A stretch of DNA of 64,000 bases from Acanthamoeba lenticulata (lineage: Eukaryota > Discosea > Longamoebia > Acanthamoebidae). The stretch's first letter is position 1. Each line of letters begins with the position of its first letter. Of the stretch, positions 46,005 to 58,170 are shown in pieces. The notes under the pieces are model-generated. The model saw only the letters and a list, made by a program, of their open reading frames with translations. It was not told where the DNA came from and searched no databases. A program made the translations under genes and the position numbers. The stretch is taken from NCBI GenBank assembly GCA_002179805.1, contig NAVB01000150.1, forward strand, positions 1 to 64,000. The letters run 5' to 3'.

Positions 46005-47078
46005 ATGCAAAACCCCACCAACCTTACCATCAAGCTTATCTTCACCCCTGACGTCCAGGAGGTCCACGTCATCCAGCTTTCAGAGCAGTCCGAGTTTACT
46101 GAGCTCCTGAACGCCGCTACCAAGCCCCTATCACCGGAGGACACCACTCAATGCCAGGTCACTTTCTTCTACATCGACGACGAACAGGACCGCATCACCA
46201 TCAGCTCGACCGAGGAACTGCGCTATGCCATCGAGAACGCCAAGACCGCTGGTCGCACCCTCCGTCTCCACGTTAAGACCGCGCAAGAGCCCAAGGTGAG
46301 CGAGGAACACTGCAGCAAGCTTCACCCGAAGTCTGACGGAGACATCGACTTCGCGGCTGACAAGTTCTTCCGCAAGTGCAAGGGTCACCGCGGTCATGGC
46401 CGCCAGCACGGCCGTCACCATCATCCCCACCACGCTTACGGCTTCCATCATCATCCGCCTTCATGTCCTCCTCCTCCTCATTCTCAAGAAGCGGCGTGCG
46501 ATTACCACCGCCCGCCTCAGTCCCCTCACAGCGAGGATGACGCCGGCAAGACGCAAGCTTGGGGCGAGTTCTGTCCAAGGAGAATGGAGCATCACCACCG
46601 TCAGCACCAGCGCCACCAGCGCCATCACCATTCTCCTTGCTCACCTCCTGGTCACTTCGGCTTTCCGCCTCATCACGCCTTCGGTCATCCACTCTCCCAC
46701 GGGCCGATGTTGCCGCCCCCTCCTCCATCCCACTGCAGCTCCCCGCCCCCTGAGGACTTCGATCATCAGCACCGCCAGCACCATCACCGCCGCGGTCATC
46801 ATCATCACTCTCATGGCCCGATGGCGCCCCCCGCCTTCCCGCATCACCACGCGTTCGGTCATCGTCACCATTCCCACGGTGCGGTGTCGCCCCCGCCTTC
46901 AGCCCACTACGGCTTCCCGCCGTTCCATGGCTTTGACCAGCCCCACTGCCCGCGCCACCACCGCCGCGGCCACCACCACTCTTCTGGTTTCATGATGCCG
47001 CCTCCGGCCTTCTGCGGCTTCCCGCCGCACCATCCTTCCTTCAAGCGTCATCATCATCACCGCCACATGGCCCATTAG
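46005..47078 (+). CDS. PB1-domain protein with long histidine-rich tail
   Basis: A single exon of 357 residues. Residues 5-90 form a PB1 domain: LTIKLIFTPDVQEVHVIQL at the start, then the acidic OPCA-like loop FFYIDDEQDRITISSTEELR and an ending RTLRLHVKT. A short charged linker (GDIDFAADKFFRKCKGH) is followed by about 220 residues that are very rich in His and Pro, with repeated units of the type HHxHxHGPMxPPPPxHxxFPPHHAFGH. PB1 domains form head-to-tail heterodimers in signalling and autophagy scaffolds. The His-rich tail could bind Zn, Ni or Cu, or be a pH-sensitive disordered segment (inference). It is intronless, unlike nearly all its neighbours. Confidence 0.85.
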   Translation: MQNPTNLTIKLIFTPDVQEVHVIQLSEQSEFTELLNAATKPLSPEDTTQCQVTFFYIDDEQDRITISSTEELRYAIENAKTAGRTLRLHVKTAQEPKVSEEHCSKLHPKSDGDIDFAADKFFRKCKGHRGHGRQHGRHHHPHHAYGFHHHPPSCPPPPHSQEAACDYHRPPQSPHSEDDAGKTQAWGEFCPRRMEHHHRQHQRHQRHHHSPCSPPGHFGFPPHHAFGHPLSHGPMLPPPPPSHCSSPPPEDFDHQHRQHHHRRGHHHHSHGPMAPPAFPHHHAFGHRHHSHGAVSPPPSAHYGFPPFHGFDQPHCPRHHRRGHHHSSGFMMPPPAFCGFPPHHPSFKRHHHHRHMAH

Positions 47079-47230
47079 AAACCCCTTAAGGGTTCACAAA
47101 TCATCAGACATTTGGTGATCTCTCGTGTTGCCAATGCGCCCAGCCCCACCCTTCTCTTCCGCATGCTTCTCAATAAAAAAAAAAAAAAAGACTTCAGAAA
47201 AAGAGCACTTGTTTGTTTGTTGTTTCGCCT

Positions 47231-50200
47231 TCACGCGTCGGCGCCAAACAGGCCGTCGATCAGGTTCTGCTCGGGCTCTTTGAGGACCGGCGCCGGTTTG
47301 CTGCTGGGCTTCTTGCTGGCCTCTTCTTCTTCAGCCCCCAGCCGGCGTCGCTTGCTGTTGTTCCTCTCGTAGTCGCTCAACTCGTCCTCGTCCTCGTCCT
47401 CATCTCCGGCATCCTCGTCCTCGTCTTCCTGTTCCTTGTCCTCGTCTTCTTCCTCCTCTCTTGTCCTCTTCTTGCCCGTCTTCGTGTCCTTCCTCCTCGA
47501 TACCTCTCCATCTTCAGGCAACTGCGTGTCGTCCTGCTCTTCCACCACCACGGCCTGCCTCTTCGCGACGCTCTGCGCCTTTGTCTTCATCTTGACGGCG
47601 CCTTCATCGTCATCACCATCGTCGACTTCTTCGCGAGACTGCGGGGCCTTGGCCGCCGAGGGGTTGAGCTTCTCGGCCTTCTTGGCCAGCAGCGCCTCCA
47701 TGCGGCTCGCCAACTCCTGCACTCCATCCCATTCCAATCGGCATCAGATCATCAGTCCTTGGCCGTTGAATCAGAACAGTGAGGAGGGGAGAGCGCACGG
47801 TGAGGGAGTGGCGCTCGGCCAGCTGCACGGCGATGGCCAGCGACTTGGGGAAGATCAGCTGCGCCGCGTAGTCCAGCGCGCGAGCCGCCTTGGACGATCT
47901 GCGCACCATCACCCACAGTGAGCCGTCGCGCGGCCTAGCGAGCGAGGAGAGGGAGGAGGAGGGGAAGGCAGGCGCATACTGGCAGGCCTTCTGGATCATG
48001 CTCAACAGGTGCTTGTCGGCCTCGACTTGCTCGTGTCTGAGCTCAGCCTCTGCCTTCGCCCCTTCATCCTCCTCCGCGGCCGTGTCCACCATGAACCGCT
48101 TGTATTCAATCAGCAGCTTGTTCCTGGCGAGTGTCGTGTGAGTGTCGACACGTCTCGGGAAGGGAAGTTGATGGGGGGAAGGGAGCAAGTACTTGAGGAG
48201 GCGCTCCTCATCGACGCCGACGGGCGTGTCCTTGACCAGCGGAAGCGACAGCGGGAAGCCGACGATGTCAGGACGGGCAGCATCGGCCCCGGCTGGTGGT
48301 TGCTCCGTGTCGGGATCGCACGCGACGCAGAGGAGCTGCTCCCCGCGCAGGCCCACGACCCAGAACTGCGGCGGCTGTGCGCGCGGATCGTCCAACGACG
48401 CCTCGGCCTGCTGCTCGGCGGCGACGTCGGCAAAGTTGAAGATGGGCACCCAGCTCCATCCAAAGCTGTTGAACAGGCCGTAGACCTGCCCCACCGAGTC
48501 TCGCACCAGCGCCGTGCCCTGGCATTCCCCCAACACCAGGTCAGAGAAAAAGAACAACAGGAGCGACAGAGCGGAGTGAGGGAAAGGGGCATTACGAGGT
48601 CGGAGAAGCCCAGCCATTGGAGCGTGGCGCGCGAGGCGTTCAGCGGAACCGCGGCCGTGGCGATGCACTCGCTGCGTCGGACGTCGATCAGCTTAAGCTC
48701 GATGTTCTGCCGATCTGTATGCATTCGACACAATCAACTCATGGCTGAGCGGCACTGTAGCGGGGGGGGGGGAGCACACGCACCGCGCGTAGGCGGAGTG
48801 AGGTGGTAGGCCACGGCCAGGAGGTGCTCGTGGGCGGCGACGGCCACAGCCGGACCCGGCAGAGCGACGACGGCCAATTGAATGCCGCCGGTGGAGATGA
48901 TTCGCAGCGTGCTCGTGCTGGTGGCCGCCGCGCACCAGCCGTCGCCCACGGCGATCGCTGCACAGAATACGAGCAGTATAGTCAGCAGGCAGGCCCCACA
49001 TGTGGGCTGGGAAGGCGTCTTGCAAGGCAAACGGTCCGTACCGTCAATCTCCTCGTCGGACGGCATCTTGATGGTCCACTCGGCGTTGGCGGCCCAGCTG
49101 TTAAAGGGCCGGAACATCAGGTTCGCCGGGAACCCCTCACCACTACGTGCGGCAAAGAGGGCGCCGCGCGGGCCCATCGCCGCCATTGTGAAGTTGTAGA
49201 GGTTGGCCATCCTAAAGTTCTTGAACGTCGTCGCGTCTGTGAACTCCACTTCGATGAACGACGACGAGTCCTCACGTGTGTACTCGATCAGGCCAAACAG
49301 GGTCCAAGCTGGTCGACATTAAGTATAAAAAGGTGAGAAGACTGGACGGTCCGCGGACGTGGTGAGGGAAGGGGAACGCACCAAGATAGCGTGTAGACTC
49401 GATTGCCGGGCCAGCGTTGGGCTGGAAGGCCGGCTGGGCCTTCATGGGCGGGATGCGCACCACGCGGTAGGGCCGCACCGAAGAGGACGAGGACGAGGAA
49501 GAGGACGGCCGAGCTCGGGTAGACTCGTGCGCAGCTGCGGCGGACTCGTCACCGCCGGCATCGTCATCAAGGCCGGCCAGGTCCATCCCGTCCTCTGGCA
49601 CTGCGGCCGAAGTGGCGCCCTCTTCCTCCTCCTCGCCGATCAGATCCTCACCGCGATGACCAGGGATGTCTTCCTCCTCCTCTCCCTGCTGGTCGCCTTC
49701 CTCGTCGCCGTCGGCCTCAACAGCCTCGTCGTCAAACATGCCTGCCAGATCGTCATCTTCGTCCTTGGTGGACGCCTTTTTCGTCTTCCTCACCTTTTTC
49801 TCTTTGGTGGCCTCGGTCTTGGCCTCATCCTCCGCGGCGGCAACGCCCTCGTCGTGGTCAAAGAGGTCTGCGATGAGCGAAGAGGCCGTGGGCCGGGGCG
49901 CGCTGGGATCCTCATGCTCGGCGCCGCTCCCATCGCTTGCAGTGGCCTTCTCTGACTCCTCAGGCGAGCCAAATGGGCTGGGCCAGGCCGGCGGGATGAC
50001 GTCCTGCCAGAGAGCCCACTTGCCGCTGGCGTTGATGAGGGCCAAAGCGTTGGCCGCGGGGCTCCACGACAGCCCCAGGACGGCGCTCCGGCAGGTGACC
50101 TTGTCGATGGCCTCGCGGGTGGCCACGCGCCACACAAACACGGTTTGGTCGCGGTGGCCGGCGCTGGCGGCGTAGAGGCCGTTCGGGGACCAGCGGAACA

Positions 50201-51224
50201 GGTTGACGCCGCCCTGGCGGTGCTCGCCCTGGAGCCGCCCGACGACGTCCCACCCATCACGCTTCACGAGCGCCACACCATCGGTCGTGGGCACAGCCAG
50301 CAGCGTGCCGTGCGGATGCCAGTCCAACCGGCTCAGCAGCGGCGCACTGTTGAGCCAGAGTCGTTAGTGGACGACTTCAGGCCAACGAGCAGATCAGAGG
50401 GGGTTCGTGCCTGTCGGGATCGCCCTTGACCAGAAGCGGAAGGGAGGCAACCTCTGTGCACTCGGCGAGGCTCCACACGCGGACCGTGCCGTCGGCGCCG
50501 GCCGAGGCGAAGTAATCGCCGCGCGGGTCGAACGCGAGACTGCGCACGACGCCCTGGTGTCCCTTAAACAGCGTCACCTGCGTGCTCTCGACCAGGTTGA
50601 CAAGCTTGATGCTTCCCCTGTTGTTGTTTGCAGCGTCGTGGCACGTGCACACGTGAGAAGAGGGAGAGCGAACAACGAAAAGAAGAGGAGGAGGCGTGCG
50701 TACTCGCCGGCTACGGCAAGGTAGAGGCCGTCCGGGCTGAAGGCTACGTGTCGCACAGGGCACTGAAGGCGAATGAGAATTTTCTCGAAGGCGCCCGAGG
50801 GGTACTTGAGCAAGTGGACCTGGTTGTCGCTGAACCCCACCGCGATCCACTCTTTCTACAAGCCCACATAAGCGTGCATGAGCATCGGAACGACCCACAG
50901 CCATTGAGCGAAGCTGCCGTTGACTCTGCATGGTGCGATGGACAGCGTACGTTGGTGGAGACGGCGACGCAGGTGGCACTGTCGCTGTGCTCGCAGAGGA
51001 TGCTCGGGTCTTGCATGGCGGAAAGGGCTGCGGGACTCGTGTCATATAGTCGTACATGGCCTTCTACGCCTGCTGATATGACCATACTATGCCACAAATT
51101 AGGATCAACTGCCTCTCATTACATCATGCGAGAGCCGAAAATGTGGGCCGTACTACTCCTCGGCATATACAATGTCGCATAGGCCCTCGTTGTGGGCAAA
51201 CACCCAATCTAACTTATCCGTCAT
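47231..51224 (-). CDS. WDHD1: WDHD1 / AND-1 / Ctf4 replisome protein
   Basis: About fourteen exons. The N-terminal WD40 propeller starts at 51224 (MTDKLDWVFAHNEG) and includes HVRLYDTSP, VRHVAFSPDGLYLAVAGE, VRSLAFDPRGDYFASAGADG, RWSPNGLYAASAGHRD and VLGLSWSPAANALAL. A long acidic linker follows. The second propeller (SepB-type) is marked by AWTLFGLIEYTREDSSSFIE, then EFTDATTFKNFRMANLY, ALVRDSVGQVYGLF and WSWVPIFNF. The helical bundle follows (YKRFMVDTAAEEDE, ALDYAAQLIFPKSLAIAVQL). Ctf4/AND-1 trimers couple the CMG helicase to DNA polymerase alpha. The C-terminus is acidic with a KKRTREEEED nuclear signal. No HMG box is visible at the C-terminus, unlike vertebrate AND-1. Confidence 0.85.
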
Positions 51225-51532
51225 TGTTGGTAACGTAGAGAATCCTCCTCTCTACCTTTTCTCTGCTTCACCGATGAAGCCAATTCAAATCGCGGTACCG
51301 CACAATCCCAACAGGCGGCAAAGAACCATGCTTTTCGCGCCAAACTAAAAAATGTGTCGACACATTCTTGTGTCTGGCGAGGAGGGAGCCGTTACGTCGC
51401 CCAACTGCAAAATCTAGACATCCTGTATCTTGCTGGCAGTGATTGGTGTCACGTTGCGATTATTGTTGCAAACAGCTCGCTGACCGAATTGGTCGAAATT
51501 GATTGAGCGGGTTTGTTTGGAGGCGCGACGAG

Positions 51533-53884
51533 ATGAATGAACACAGTTATGAGGAAGAATCCGCGAGCTTCTTGAGCACGGACGGTAGCGAAGTTATCTC
51601 GGCCAGCAATGTCTCTCATGAGGTACGCCTTCCCATTCCATTTCCGTTTTCTCATTGTCCATCTCTTCCTCCTGGGCTGGGTGTTAGTGTGGCCTCACCG
51701 TGACGGCTCCACTTCCAGCTCCTTGGCGATCGCTCGGGCTTCACTGAGGCCGACGAGAGCTTTGTAGAGCGCAGCCTTAACGACCCCGACGCTCCGTCCG
51801 ACACTGGCGAGCATGAGGTCTCCCTCGCCGGTGGGGACGATGATGATGATGGCGATGATGATGAGAGCAAGAAGCCGACGCCCATCATGAGCCGGCTCGC
51901 CACCAGCATGCGCAAGAGCTTCACCAACCTCTTCAGCATCTTTGGCGGCGTACGCCCTTCACACCCCGCGCGCACTCCAGCAGTTCAGCCGCAGAGGGCC
52001 TCTGACCTGGGTTGAGGGTGGTGATGGTGCAGCCGACGGTCTCCAATCTGGGCGAGCAGGAGGAGGGCGATGAGGAGGACGAAGAGGACGGTAACTACGA
52101 GGACGCCACCGAAGGCAGCTTCCTCACCGACAACAACGGCAGTGCCCTTGGCGAAGACGATGACTCTGACACCGACGCGGACACTGACCAGGACGCGTCC
52201 TCGTCAGCCCGTGCCATCAACACCAACGACGTTGACGACTTGATGGACCTCATGGTGGGCCAAGGCGTCGTCGGCGACGTGGATCACCGCGAGGCCGCCA
52301 CCGAGAACGAGGGCCTCGTGCCCGAGGACGCCGTCCCGCACCCAGCTCAGCCTGTGAGCCTCGCGACCGCTGCCGCCGACGACGACGCGCCATCAGCGCG
52401 AGCGGTGCTTCAAGGAGACGAGGACGAAGAAGAGGAGGAGGAACTAGAGGACGAGCGCGACGTCGAGCACGGCGACGACGTGGAGATTCACAGCCTCTTG
52501 CTCGACGAGCCGCCCGTCGCTCGGGTCCAGACCACGACTGTGCTGCACTCCATGGAGGCGATGGTGGTCGAGGACGAGCAGGTTGTCATGCAGGTCATCC
52601 ACAGCGGCCAAGCCGAAGAAAATGATGGCGACGAAGAAGAAGAAGAAGGCGAAGAGGAAGAGGAGGAGGAGGAGAAGGACCAGAACGAGGTCAGCCAGGA
52701 GAAGCCGAGCGACACGATGGCGGTGGTGGGCGAAGAGGAACAGGAGGACAAGGTTGAGGGAGAGGGCGAGCACGAGGAAGAGGTGTCAGAGAGCTACATC
52801 GCGGCACTGGACCAGCGACTGCACGCCATGACCAAGAACGAGCTGGCCGCGCAGCTGCGACCGCGAGGAGAGAAGGCCTACGGCCTCAAGGACGAGCTCG
52901 TCGTCCGGCTGCGCAATGCGATCCTCCGTGAGGAGCACGAGAAGCGCCACACGACATCGTCATCAGCCTCGGCCCTGGCCAGGCTGCTGCCTGAGGTCGC
53001 CACGCCGAGCGCCGTCGTCAGCAGTGCCTCCGCTTCAACCAGCAACACGGCGTCGCCTGTGACGCCCGCCCGCAAGCGCGGTCGCCCGCGTAAGGTGCCG
53101 CTGCCCGTGGCTGTGGCTGTGCCGGCCGCCAACGGTGGAGACCACGAGCACATTGTTGTGGACCAGAAGGGCGGCAGCAACGATCATGACGACGAAGCAG
53201 ACGAGCAGTCGGTCGTCGCGACCGCCGCCGAGCCGCCGACGCCATCGCGCAAGCTGGCCAAGCGGCGGCGAGTTGCCGCCGCCGCGCCCGCAGAGGTCGA
53301 GGATGTGGTCGTGCCCGACGACCCGCCGGCCGAGGCCACTTTGAGCCAGAGTCAGGCCCAGGTTCAGACTACACACTTGGTCTGGCCCAGCCTCGAGGCC
53401 CGGCCGATGCCGCAGGGCTACGAGCCCACGTGCGGCTGGGGCGCGGCGCTGCCGGCCGTGCTGGCGTCGTCGTCCTCGACGGCGGCGACGTGGAGCCTGC
53501 CCGATCCTGCTGCGACCAGCGAGTGGGACCTGGAGAACAACGAGGCGCTGCGCCGCCAGGTGGCCCTCCTGCGCCTCTGGGTCCTCTCCCAGCCCATCAA
53601 CCTCGAGCGGAAGAAGAGCGCCTCGAACCCGACGTTCTTAGAGGTGCTTGAAGGGTGGAGCGAGCCCGACAAGAAAGAGACCCGAAAGGAGCAGGAGCAG
53701 CGGTACCACTACCGCATTCCAATGTTTCTATTTATTTATTGATTTTTGTTTATTTATTTACTGACTAAAACTTGAAAAAAGGCTGCAGGAAGCGCTTGGG
53801 CAGTGGGTGTTTGGCGTGGTCGAGCCACCACTGCTGCCACAGGAGAAGCCCGCGACTCGCGCGGCCAAGCGGCGAGGCCGTTGA
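51533..53884 (+). CDS. SAP-domain and AT-hook nuclear protein
   Basis: Exons run from 51533 with short introns near 51623-51718, 51950-52020 and 53704-53780. The first 300 residues are extremely acidic. A SAP-like helix pair follows: LHAMTKNELAAQLRPRGEKA then YGLKDELVVRLRNAI. An AT-hook (ARKRGRPRKVP) and two basic clusters (KLAKRRR, AAKRRGR at the very end) follow. SAP and AT-hook motifs both bind AT-rich DNA, so a chromatin or matrix-attachment role is likely (inference). Otherwise the family is unknown to me. It is divergent from WDHD1. Confidence 0.7.
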
Positions 53885-54209
53885 GACATTCGCCTCAAAA
53901 GACAGAGGAAGAAAGAAAAGCAGCAAGCTCGTTTGGCTGGGGGAGAGAGCCCTCCCACCTCTACGAACGGGTCCACCATGTTAATGTTTCTGAAACGTTG
54001 TCTTCTATTCTGTTTCCCTTGCATAAAAGGACGTTGTTTTATTATTCGCGCTGATGTCAGGGCCGGCAGCTTCGTTAAGCAGAGGACGCAGACGCACCAC
54101 GCTCGGTGCCAAGACGCACCAACAAGATTACAACAAACACAAATTGTACACAAGGCCGATGGACGCAAAGGCGATGATCAACCCAAAACTGGAAACCAGT
54201 AACGACGAG
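53885..54209. other. Convergent 3' region
   Basis: About 325 bases between two convergent genes; no coding signal, tRNA or repeat seen. It probably holds both 3' UTRs. Confidence 0.4.
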
Positions 54210-57108
54210 CTAGGCGGGGGACTTGGGCGGCGGGCGGAAGACACCATTCCAGTTGAGGGTCGGGAAGATGGTGCACACAGCGTCCTTTAGGCTCCCGTAG
54301 TGATAGAGCAGGCACCACAGCAGTTCGGTTCTGGTCGCCCACCCAACACACATGTTGATAAATTAATAAAAAGAATCGAGAATATTTTTTTAAAAAAGGA
54401 CAAGGCCGTACTGCTCCTCGGCCAGGCGGGTGGCAGCGAAGCTGGCCCGGCCCTTCTGCTTGTAGCGAGTCTTGGCGGCGGCCTCCAGGCCCGCCTTGTC
54501 GAGAAAGCGGACGCGCTCGCGGTGATCCTCCTGCCCCTTGCGCACGAGGAAGCTGACCTCCACGCTGGGCGCAAACGTGTGCTGGCACTTGCCACAGCGC
54601 GTGAGGGACGAGCCCTGCGCCCCCGCTTGTTGTTGCTGTTGTTGTAGTTGTTTGCAGGCCTCCATCCCGCTGGTGATCTCGTTCTTGGCCAGCCACGCCG
54701 CGCAGCCCGGGCAGTTCTCCCCAAACACGAACCGCGTCTGCTTCGGGTGGAGCGCCGCCCTCGCCCGTGCCCGCACGAGCTTCTGCCGCGCCTTCTTGCT
54801 GCTCTCCTCCTCCCCGCCGTCCTTCTCCTCGGCCTCGGCTTCCTCTTCGCCATGCCTCCTCGCTTGTCGTCCGTCCCCGCCACCGCCACCAGCAGCCGCC
54901 GCCTCGCTGGCGGCTGCCTTGTCCTGCGTCTCGGCTCGCGGGCTCTTGACCGCCTTTGGCTTGGCCGCCACGCCACTGGTTGACATCGTTGTTGTCGTCG
55001 TCGTCGTAGCTGTTGTGGTGTTGCCGACCGTCGCCTCGGGCAAGGCCTCGGTGGCGGTCCCGCCGCTCGCTTGCGTGCTCGTGGCCGAGGCCGCTGCGGG
55101 GCTCTTGGGCCTGGCCGAGGAGGAGAAGAAGGAGAGGATCGGCCGATGGTCCCGTCGCGTGCGCTCCTCCTCGAGCTGCTTCTTCAAGTTCTTGGGCCGC
55201 GGCGTCTTCGTGGCGGACGTCGCCCCGGGGCGCTGCCCGCCCTCTGTCGCCGCGCCGTCGTCACCGCCGCTGTCGTCTCCGTGGCCGCCCACCCGCAGAA
55301 GGTCGACGCCGTCGACCACGCTCGATGAGGCCGAGCTGAGCACATCAGCCGAGGCCGCGTCCTCCGCTGTCGTCGGCATTGTCACCGTCGCCGTTGTCGC
55401 TGTTGTTGTTGCTGTCACCGTTGTTGTTGGTGATTTCACGGCTGGCATGGTCTTCTGCCTCTTTGGAGGACTGCCTTTGGCCGACGCCCGGGCTCGCCCC
55501 TTCAACTTAGGCCGCGGCATGAGCGGGTCCTCGTCTTCGTCCTCCTCCTCGTTTTCCTCGTTCTTTTCCTTTTCCTTTTCCTCCTCCTCCTTCTCCTTGG
55601 CTCCGCTGAGACCCTCGGCATCACGGCCAGCACCAAGCGGCCGCTTGCCCTCTCGCGAGACCTGCTGTCTGTCCGCCGCTAGCGTCGGGCTGGGTGCCTT
55701 ATAAGGTGACGGCAACATCGGGCCAGGCGCAGAGACCACGAGAGACGGCGCTGTGACTGTGGCTGTCGTTTTCGTTGTCGTTTCCTTTGTCGTTTTCGAC
55801 GGTAGCAGCGGCGATGTGGTCACAGCTGCTGTGGTTGGTGGCGGTGGCGGCTTCTTTAGATTCTTTGCGAGCTCGCCGTCCACGCTGTTCATGGGCTCTG
55901 ACGTGTCGGAGCTCCTGCGTCGCTTGGCCTGCTTCTGGCGAGGGTCGTCCGGGGCGGCCGGCAGCTTCGTGTCGCTGGACTCGCTGGCAGCGGTCGCGGA
56001 GCCCTCGTCGGTCGGCGCGCGACTTGTGGTCTCTGGATTCGTCCGCTTGCGGAGGGAAAGGCGGCCACGCACCGGCGGCGTCAGAGACGTCAGGGACAGC
56101 TGCAGAGGCGGTGCCAGCACGAAGGGGCTCGTAATGGTGGGCGAGGCCACGGCCGCCGTCGTCGTCGTTGGCGTAGGCGCCGAAGTGCCGACCGCAGCTG
56201 TGATGGGACTGTGACGCTTGCTGTCGGTTGCTGTCGTCGTCGTCGCCGGGGTGTCGACCACAGCCGTGGTAGTGGTGTGGTGATTACCGTCGTCAAGAAC
56301 GACGATCACGACAGGCGCAGCAGCCTCGACGCTAGCTGGACCAGGCTTGCTCTCTTCATGCTGCTGCTGCAGGTCCTGTTGCTCCTGCTGCTCAGCTTGC
56401 TCATCGTCTTCCTCTGGTACCGAGGCGTGCTGGTCGGGCTGCGGCTGATGGTGCTGTTGGAGGCGTTCGCTCAAGGCAGACTTGCGCAGGTTGAACGTCC
56501 TTTCAGCCTCATCGACGATCGACATCAATTCTGTGGCCACCGGCGTACCTGCGACGAGTTGATGAGGGGAAAAGAAGAAGAAGAAGAAGAAGCAGCAGCA
56601 GCAGTGGCAGTAGCACGTGCACATCAAGACTTACCCCAACCGGGCGAAGCCAGCAGAGTCGAGGGGCTGCTGCGGTAAGTGTTGGCTGGCGTAGAAGGCA
56701 CGAGCAGCTGCACGTCATCTCCACTGCTCTGCTGTTGCTCACTCTCCTGCTGCTCGTTTGCCACCACCTCCTGAGCTTCAGAGTTCCCTCCTTCAGCCGG
56801 CGCTGATTCATCTTCAATCAAATGACAAAAACTGTCAGACGGATACAAATCAATCGCACTTTGATAAGATAAATACCGAGCAACGAAGAAGACGGCAAGC
56901 TCGCTTGGGCAGGTTCCTGTGATCGCAGCAGCAGCTGAAACTGCAACTCGGCCACCTCTTCCGTGCCCCGTGTGACCTCCGCGCGCAAGATGTCATTTTC
57001 GTGCTTGAGAGCAAGCACCCGCTTTACCAACTCCTCGTGGGATAGAGTAAAGAGCTCCGTAAAGGGGCCACCGCGCCCGTCCTGCTGGGGCGTCGCCATC
57101 CCCGCCAT
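54210..57108 (-). CDS. Large low-complexity protein with C-terminal zinc-ribbon-like module
   Basis: The N-terminal exon has a coiled coil (ELVKRVLALKHENDILRAEV). Two short exons follow (near 56870 to 56640). The main exon holds about 650 residues of Thr/Ala/Ser/Gln-rich sequence with basic clusters (KRRRS, PRPKLKGRARA). The C-terminus is ordered: RFVFGENCPGCAAWLAKNEI and LTRCGKCQHTFAPSVEVSF, two CxxC pairs able to hold one zinc. After a spliced last exon it reads TELLWCLLYHYGSLKDAVCT then IFPTLNWNGVFRPPPKSPA. An intron in the last 250 bp is required to reach this ending. The family is not recognised; nuclear localisation is inferred from the basic clusters. Confidence 0.65.
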
Positions 57109-57460
57109 GGCTCATCCTCCACCCCGTCGTGCGAAAATTGGCTTCCACGCCAAAATATTTCTAGAAAGAAAAAAAAACAGCGAAATTTGTTTTTGTTTCT
57201 TAACTACAAAACAACTAAAATTAGATAGTTAAAAAACGATGTTTTTGCTGGAGTACCGTCCCGTCTGTAATGCTGGACCAATCAGGAAACGGCTATCTTT
57301 TTAACCTCCGGCCAATCAACTCCGCTCTCGTGAAGGACATCACAGCATTGTTTTGCACGAGATGTCGCGTGGAGGTACCAAAGGAAGTAACGGAGGATAG
57401 GGCAACAAGACCGAGGTCCTGCGCAAACCTCTTACCAACCTCAAACAACCACAAGCGAAC
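57109..57460. other. Short divergent intergenic region
   Basis: About 350 bases between divergent genes, A/T-rich near 57160-57240. CCAAT occurs twice (57280 CCAATCAGG, 57312 CCAATCAAC), compatible with promoter function for the plus-strand membrane protein. Confidence 0.4.
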
Positions 57461-58061
57461 ATGTACACGACAACACTGACATTGCTCCTTGGCGCCTTTT
57501 TGTTGTTCTGTCCCCTCTACGCGCCCGATGGATTGCATCAACAATCGATGCATCATTTTTCTGTCACAGCGGGTACTTGTGGTTCCTGTTCTCCAACCCT
57601 TGCTCTGGGCTCACGTTCCTTCAACTCCTCCTATGTCAGCGCAGAAGCTTACGGCTTCAATGTGACGACTGCCGTCTCGACTTTACCCGCTTGTGTTGAG
57701 CCGTCTGCTGCCGCGACCATGTCTTCCACCCAACTCTGCGAGTGTGCTGTCGGCCGCCGCAGCAACTTTCTGTGTACAGTACGGCTGCACCCTCTTCTCG
57801 CCCCTCGCCCTCTTTCTCCTCCTACAAGATGCTAACTGTTGTTCCCAGTACGACTGCGCGTGTGCCGCCAACGGTCGGGACTGCCGCTCGTCGGCCTGTC
57901 GGCTTACCGACAACGCCAGGTCTCTGCTGGTCGTGGCCGGGCTGGCCAGTTTCATTGTCTTGGGCTTCACCGCTCTCGCGCTCTGCCATTTGGGTTTAAG
58001 GCGGAGACCCACGACAACTTGGCCGCAGCACAGCCAACAGGATCTCCTACTTCCCTTGTAA
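57461..58061 (+). CDS. Cys-rich type I membrane protein
   Basis: Two exons: the first runs to 57780 and ends NFLCT, the second starts YDCACAANGRDCRSSACRLT. An N-terminal signal peptide (TLTLLLGAFLLFCPLYAP) is followed by an ectodomain with about ten Cys (CGSC, CECAVG, YDCACAANGRDC) and several NxS/T sites. One membrane helix (SLLVVAGLASFIVLGFTALALCHLG) and a short basic tail end it. This looks like a small surface protein. I do not recognise the family. Confidence 0.65.
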
Positions 58062-58170
58062 AATCAACTACTTGCGTCGTTCATTGCTTGTATCAAGTGA
58101 ACCGAATCCTCAGCTCTAAATGTACATAAAACGTTGTTCTTCCCTCAAGTTGACGATTTCTTTCTTGGGT

